Source of the DNA: Desulfarculaceae bacterium
GTDB taxonomy: Bacteria > Desulfobacterota > Desulfarculia > Desulfarculales > Desulfarculaceae
Reading direction: 5' to 3'
DNA length: 44,211 bases
NCBI GenBank assembly: GCA_027067385.1
Contig: JAMOVV010000076.1
Location: 1-44,211 of the forward strand
Part shown: positions 40,050 through 44,211 of the stretch, in pieces
Layout of the letters: every line of letters starts with the position of its first letter
Numbering within the stretch: the first letter of the stretch is position 1
Notes under the pieces: model-generated
The model's database searches: none
What the model was told of the DNA's origin: nothing
The model's input: only the letters and a program-made list of their open reading frames with translations
Translations under genes and position numbers: made by a program

Positions 40050-41606
40050 TTAGTCGGCCAGGTCTTTGAGCCCCTTTTTGTAGATTTTGCCCGAGCCGGT
40101 CTTGGGGATGGCCTCGATGAACTCCACGCTCTTGGGGGCCTTGTAGCGGGCCAGGCGCTCCTTGACAAAATCGATGAGCTCGGCCTCGCCGGCCTGATGC
40201 CCTTCGCGCAGCACCACGAAGGCCTTCACCGCCTCGCCCCACTTGGGGTCGGGCACCCCGATGACCGCGCACTCCAGCACCGCCGGGTGCTCGTAGAGCA
40301 CGTATTCCACCTCGGTGGAATACACGTTCTCGCCGCCGGTGACGATCATGTCCTTTTTGCGGTCCACGATGTTCACGTAGCCCTCGGCGTCGATCACCGC
40401 CAGGTCGCCGGTGTGCAGCCAGCCGTCCACGATGGCCTCGGCCGTGGCCTCGGGGCGGTTCCAGTAGCCGGGGGTGACGATGGGGCCGCGCACGATGATC
40501 TCACCCACCTCCTGGTCGTTGGGCTCCACTTCGCCGCCGTCTTCGCGCACCACCTTCAGCTCCACCCCGATGGAGGCCCGGCCGGTGCGCGAGATAACCT
40601 GCAACAGCTCGTCTTGGGGCAGGTCCTGCATGTGGGCCTTGGGCAGCGAGAAGGTGAGGTAGGGACTGGTCTCGGTCATGCCGTAGGTCTGGATGTACTG
40701 GCAGCCAAAGGTCTCGATGATGCGGCGCACCGTCTGGGGCGCGATGGGCGCGCCGCCGGAGGCGATGAAGCGCAGGCTGGAGTAGTCGAAGTCGCCCACC
40801 CGGGGATGGCTCACCATGAGGGTGAGCATGGTGGGGATGAGGTTGGAGCAAGTCACCGCCTCGTCCTGGATCAGGCGCAGCACCTCGCCGGCGTCAAAGT
40901 AGGGGATAAAGACATGGCGGCCGCCCACCCAGGTGAGGGCGAAGCTGGCCCAGGCGTCGGCCAGGTGGAACAGGGGGGCCACGTGGAACCAGGTGTCGCG
41001 GTCCGAAAGCTGCAGCTCGGCCACCGCGGTGAGGGCGTGGGTGGCCACGTTGCCGTGGGTGAGCATGACTCCCTTGGGCTGGCCGGTGGTGCCGGAGGTG
41101 TAGTAGAGCTGGGCCAGGTCGTCGGCCCCCAACTCGGGGGGCTCCGGCGGCGGCCCGGCGGCGGCTAGGGCCTCTTCGTAGCCCACCGCCGGCGGCCCCT
41201 CGCTTGCCGGCGGACTCTCACCGATCCAGATGATCTGCTTGAGCTTTGGACACTGGGCCACGGCGGCGGCCACCTCGGTTGCGAAATCGCTGTGGGCCAG
41301 CAGCACCATGGCCGCGCTGTCGTTTAGGATAAAAGCCATCTCGCGCGGCGAGAGCCTGAAGTTCACCGGGTTGAGCACCACTCCCAGGCGGGCGCAGGCG
41401 TAGTAGGTCTCCACGAACTGGTGCACGTTGGGGGCCACGATGGCCGCCACCCGGCCGCGCTCCAGGCCGGCTTCGGCCAGGGCCCCGGCCAGGCGCTCGA
41501 TGCGCCGGCCCATCTCGGCATAGGTGTAGCGCACCGGTCCGTCGATGATGGCCTGGCGCCGGGGCCAGAGGGTCAGGGCCTTGTTCAGCGATAGCAGCAG
41601 GTTCAT
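40050..41606 (-). CDS. AMP-forming acyl-CoA ligase
   Basis: 518 residues. Adenylation motifs: LYYTSGTTGQPKGVMLTHGN (P-loop, ~173-192), TYGMTETSP, DGWLHTGDLAVIDAEGY and DRKKDMIVTGGENV, and the C-terminal catalytic Lys in PKTGSGKIYKK. Family members activate fatty, aromatic or dicarboxylic acids to CoA thioesters. It starts 14 nt after the TRAP permease stop, so it probably activates the imported carboxylate. Chain length cannot be told; a medium- or long-chain acid is usual for this sequence style. Confidence 0.92.
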   Translation of the reverse strand: MNLLLSLNKALTLWPRRQAIIDGPVRYTYAEMGRRIERLAGALAEAGLERGRVAAIVAPNVHQFVETYYACARLGVVLNPVNFRLSPREMAFILNDSAAMVLLAHSDFATEVAAAVAQCPKLKQIIWIGESPPASEGPPAVGYEEALAAAGPPPEPPELGADDLAQLYYTSGTTGQPKGVMLTHGNVATHALTAVAELQLSDRDTWFHVAPLFHLADAWASFALTWVGGRHVFIPYFDAGEVLRLIQDEAVTCSNLIPTMLTLMVSHPRVGDFDYSSLRFIASGGAPIAPQTVRRIIETFGCQYIQTYGMTETSPYLTFSLPKAHMQDLPQDELLQVISRTGRASIGVELKVVREDGGEVEPNDQEVGEIIVRGPIVTPGYWNRPEATAEAIVDGWLHTGDLAVIDAEGYVNIVDRKKDMIVTGGENVYSTEVEYVLYEHPAVLECAVIGVPDPKWGEAVKAFVVLREGHQAGEAELIDFVKERLARYKAPKSVEFIEAIPKTGSGKIYKKGLKDLAD

Positions 41607-41620
41607 ACTCTGGTTCCTGT

Positions 41621-43669
41621 TCAGGACGTCTGGGCCGCCGTAGCCGGCTGATACCCGTTTGGGGTGTAGAATTTATGCATCACAAATACCGCCGCCAACA
41701 GGGGCAGGCCCACCACGTCGCCCCACCACGCCGGCCAGAACATGCAGCCGGCCGAGGCGGCCAGCATGGCCGTCTCCAGCCAGGTGGCCCGGCGCAGCAG
41801 GAAGCGCTCCAGGGCGGCGGCAAAGGCCACCAGCCCGCCGGCGGTGGACAACCAGGTGAGGATCACCGGCCAGTGCATCAGGCTGTAGTCCTTGCCCATG
41901 CCCAGCATGGGCTCGTAGGCCATGATGATGGGGATGATGTAGAGCCCCTTGGCCAGCTTCCAGGAGGTGAAGGCGGTCTGCATGGGGTTGGCCCCGGCCA
42001 CCCCGGCCCCGGCAAAGGAGGCCAGGCTCACCGGCGGGGTGACGTTGGCGTCCTGGGAATACCAGAACACCACCATGTGGGTGACCATCAGGGGCACGCC
42101 CAGGTCCAGCAGGGCCGGGCCGGCCAGGGAGGCCAGCACGATGTAGCTGGCGGTCACCGGCAGGCCCATGCCCAAAATGAGGCTGGCCGCCCCCACCAGG
42201 AGGATGACGAAGACCTTGATCTGGGTGAGCCCCAGCACCAGGGAGGAGAACTTGAGCCCCATGCCGGTGAGGCTGACGATGCCCACGATGATGCCGGCGG
42301 CGGCGCAGGCCACCGATACCATGATGGCGTTGCGCGCGCCCTTTTCCAGGGCCTTAAGGACATCGGCGCCCTCTTTCTGGAAGAAGCGCAGCATGGGCAC
42401 CCGCTGGGCCGAGCCCGCCTCCAGGCGCTGGTTGCCGTAGACGGTCTTGACGAAGTTGGCCACCAGGGAGGCGGCCACGGTGGAGAGCACGGCCACGAAG
42501 CCGGCCATCATGGGCGAGTAGTTGGCCACCAGCACGTAGATGAGGATGCCCACCGGCACGATGAAGTGCAGCCCGTCCTTGATCACCTTGAGGGCCTTGG
42601 GCAGGTTCTCCTTGGGCTGGCCCATGAGGCCGTGCTTTTGGGCCTCGAAGTGCACGAAGAGCAGCACGGTCATGTAGTAGAGGATGGCCGGCACCAGGGC
42701 CACCTTGATGATGGTGAGGTAGCTGGTGTTGGTGTACTCGGCCATGAGGAAGGCCCCGGCCCCCATGATCGGCGGCATGAGCTGGCCGCCGGTGGAGGCG
42801 GCCGCCTCGATGGCCCCGGCCACGTGCGGCCGGTAGCCCACCTTTTTCATCATGGGGATGGTGAAGGAGCCGGTGGCCACCACGTTGCCCACCGCCGAGC
42901 CCGAGACCGAGCCCATGAAGCCGCTGGCGATGACGCTGGTCTTGGCCGGCCCGCCGGAAAAGCGGCCGGTGAGGGCGTAGGCCAGGTCGATGAAGAACTG
43001 GCCGCCGCCGGTGACCTCCAAAAAGGCCCCGAAGAGCACAAAGACGAAGACAAAGGTGGCCGCCACCCCCAGGGGTATGCCGAAGACGCCCTCGGTGGTG
43101 AACCACATGGTGGTGGCGATGCGCTCGATGCTGTAGCCCTTGTGGATGATTATCTCGGGCATGGAGCGGCCGAAGTAGGCGTAGAGCAGCATCACCAGGC
43201 AGATGCCGGTCATCACCGAGCCGATGACCCGGCGGCAGCCCTCCAGCACCAGGACCACCCCGATGACCCCCACCACTATGTCCAGGTCGGTCCAGGCCCC
43301 CTGGTGCTCCTCGATGACGTCAAGAATCCAGGCTATGTAGGCGCAGACGAATATGGTCAGGGCGATGAGCAACAGGTCGATGACCAGCCAGATGGTGAAC
43401 TTGTCCTTGCGCGCGCCCTTAAACGGCGGGTGCAGCAGCCAGGTGAGCGAGAGGATGGCCCCCAGGTGCACCGCCCGTTGCAGGTGGGCGGTGAGGGCGG
43501 TGAGCCCGGCGGTGTAGAGCTGGAACAGGCTCAGGCACACGGCCAGCACCGAGACCACCGTGGCGGTGACCACCACGATCTTGTGGTTGGCGTCGGGCCG
43601 CTCCCCGGTGGGGACCCTGGTAACTTCCACTTCGCGGTCCGGGCCGCTTGGGGTCTCTTGCTGGTTCAT
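41621..43669 (-). CDS. TRAP transporter fused permease (DctQM type)
   Basis: 682 residues from an ATG that overlaps the upstream stop as ATGA; GGGAG is 9 nt before it. About 16-18 hydrophobic segments. The conserved large-subunit core is GGGQFFIDLAYALTGRFSGG, KTSVIASGFMGSVSGSAVGN and EAAASTGGQLMPPIMGAGAF, and the first ~190 residues correspond to the small DctQ-like subunit fused in front. Such permeases take a substrate from a periplasmic binding protein of the TAXI type, usually a carboxylate, driven by a sodium or proton gradient. The binding protein should lie upstream, outside the window. Confidence 0.93.
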   Translation of the reverse strand: MNQQETPSGPDREVEVTRVPTGERPDANHKIVVVTATVVSVLAVCLSLFQLYTAGLTALTAHLQRAVHLGAILSLTWLLHPPFKGARKDKFTIWLVIDLLLIALTIFVCAYIAWILDVIEEHQGAWTDLDIVVGVIGVVLVLEGCRRVIGSVMTGICLVMLLYAYFGRSMPEIIIHKGYSIERIATTMWFTTEGVFGIPLGVAATFVFVFVLFGAFLEVTGGGQFFIDLAYALTGRFSGGPAKTSVIASGFMGSVSGSAVGNVVATGSFTIPMMKKVGYRPHVAGAIEAAASTGGQLMPPIMGAGAFLMAEYTNTSYLTIIKVALVPAILYYMTVLLFVHFEAQKHGLMGQPKENLPKALKVIKDGLHFIVPVGILIYVLVANYSPMMAGFVAVLSTVAASLVANFVKTVYGNQRLEAGSAQRVPMLRFFQKEGADVLKALEKGARNAIMVSVACAAAGIIVGIVSLTGMGLKFSSLVLGLTQIKVFVILLVGAASLILGMGLPVTASYIVLASLAGPALLDLGVPLMVTHMVVFWYSQDANVTPPVSLASFAGAGVAGANPMQTAFTSWKLAKGLYIIPIIMAYEPMLGMGKDYSLMHWPVILTWLSTAGGLVAFAAALERFLLRRATWLETAMLAASAGCMFWPAWWGDVVGLPLLAAVFVMHKFYTPNGYQPATAAQTS

Positions 43670-44211
43670 GACATGTCGCTCCCGGGTGTACGCCGGTGGG
43701 GCAGCAGCCGCCGCCACCACCGGTAAAGCAAGCTCCTGGGGACGGCCTGGATAAGCACCGCCCGCCCGGCGGCCAGGGCCGTGAGATTGGTGGCCAGCCC
43801 CCGCCAGATAATGGTGTGGTCCACGCCCCGGCCGCCTACCCGCAGCACCATGGTGCCCACCGGCCGGTGCAGGTTTTCGATCACTTGGTAGCCGCCGCGC
43901 GCCGTATGCCGCCCCTGGCCGGGCAGGTGACCCATGCCGGCGTTGAAGCTGACAAAGCGTTCGGTCTCCACGAAGATGCGCCCCTGGGCGTCGGCGACGT
44001 GCTCTTCCCAGATGGGCAGGTGGTTAACCGAGTGGAAGTAGCGCAGGGTGAAGCGCTCCCCCGGCTCCAGCGGGGCCACCAACAGCGGCTCCCCGCCTCC
44101 CCCAAAGTAGGTGACCCGCAACTCCAGCCCGCCCGGTAGCAAAGCGGCCACTACCAGCGTAAGCCCCAACCCGGCCAGCGCCACCAGCGCCAGCCGGGCC
44201 GGGAAGTTTAG
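43666..44211 (-). CDS. DUF1850 protein (5' end outside window)
   Basis: At least 181 codons; the frame is open to the right edge (NFPARLALVALAGLGLTLVV...), so the true start is probably just beyond it. An N-terminal hydrophobic anchor is followed by LRVTYFGGGGEPLLVAPLEPGERFTLRYFHSVNHLPIWEEH, the pattern of DUF1850, then an ERFVSFNAGMGHL and a late VLRVGGRGVDHTI segment. DUF1850 genes usually sit next to fused TRAP permeases. Here the stop overlaps the permease start by 4 nt. Biochemical role unknown; possibly an accessory envelope subunit. Confidence 0.8.
   Translation of the reverse strand, partial: LNFPARLALVALAGLGLTLVVAALLPGGLELRVTYFGGGGEPLLVAPLEPGERFTLRYFHSVNHLPIWEEHVADAQGRIFVETERFVSFNAGMGHLPGQGRHTARGGYQVIENLHRPVGTMVLRVGGRGVDHTIIWRGLATNLTALAAGRAVLIQAVPRSLLYRWWRRLLPHRRTPGSDMS

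Noticed and set aside
41675-43726. 683-aa plus-strand ORF
   Set aside because: Antisense shadow of the TRAP permease, His/Gly/Ala-rich, no known motifs.
1-44211. tRNA, rRNA, CRISPR array, transposase or integrase
   Set aside because: Looked for on both strands; no cloverleaf ends, no regularly spaced repeats and no such protein motifs seen by eye.

Overview
The window is GC-rich, densely coded bacterial DNA dominated by flagellar-filament and surface-glycan genes. RpoN-type (sigma-54) and FliA-type (sigma-28) promoter motifs, a methyl-accepting chemotaxis protein, a fused TRAP transporter permease and the overall gene style suggest a motile, Gram-negative deltaproteobacterium (Desulfobacterota; a Desulfarculus-like organism is my guess, not shown by the sequence). 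There are no rRNA genes, tRNA genes, CRISPR arrays, transposases or replication origins that I can see.

Region 1 (1-15353, all minus strand) is a long glycan operon. Read in transcription order it runs: LegB-type dehydratase, then an RpoN-like promoter, LegC-type aminotransferase, NeuD/PglD-type acyltransferase, glycosyltransferase, NeuB/LegI-type synthase, PtmA-type SDR, a second DegT aminotransferase, a second NeuB-family synthase, an SpsF-type cytidylyltransferase, a CBS-nucleotidyltransferase (PtmE-like), a sulfotransferase, a deacetylase-like protein, a large surface-carbohydrate protein and a zinc-ribbon methyltransferase cut by the window edge. Many junctions overlap by 1-11 nt (ATGA, GTGA, TGATG). 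The gene set points to a legionaminic-acid-type nonulosonic acid made by the GDP-sugar route and then decorated; the likely acceptor is flagellin.

Region 2 (15633-30682) is the filament cluster: a TPR-glycosyltransferase, two tandem flagellin genes each with a FliA-type promoter and terminators, then on the plus strand a B12-binding radical SAM protein, a three-part GT2-TPR-phosphodiesterase-like fusion whose metal ligands appear lost, fliD behind a good RpoN-type promoter, fliS, and a GT9-like glycosyltransferase.

Region 3 (30683-35486) holds an MCP preceded by a small secreted Cache-domain protein, a roughly 1 kb AT-rich stretch without a convincing gene, a TPR lipoprotein and an RRM RNA-binding protein with clear promoter and terminator. 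Region 4 (35522-39912) has a DUF6544-like membrane-anchored protein, a conserved unknown, a YprB-like RNase H-fold exonuclease, an RmlC-like cupin and a RimK-like ATP-grasp protein. Between them lies an interspersed repeat family (copies at 30683, 38530 and 38815) whose first hairpin covaries between copies. Region 5 (40050-44211, minus) is an operon of DUF1850 protein, fused TRAP permease and AMP-forming acyl-CoA ligase, which fits uptake and CoA activation of an organic acid.

The most unusual items are the GT2-TPR-pseudophosphodiesterase fusion, the covarying repeat family with a nested second repeat, and the nonulosonate operon with two NeuB and two DegT paralogues placed under a flagellar-type sigma-54 promoter.
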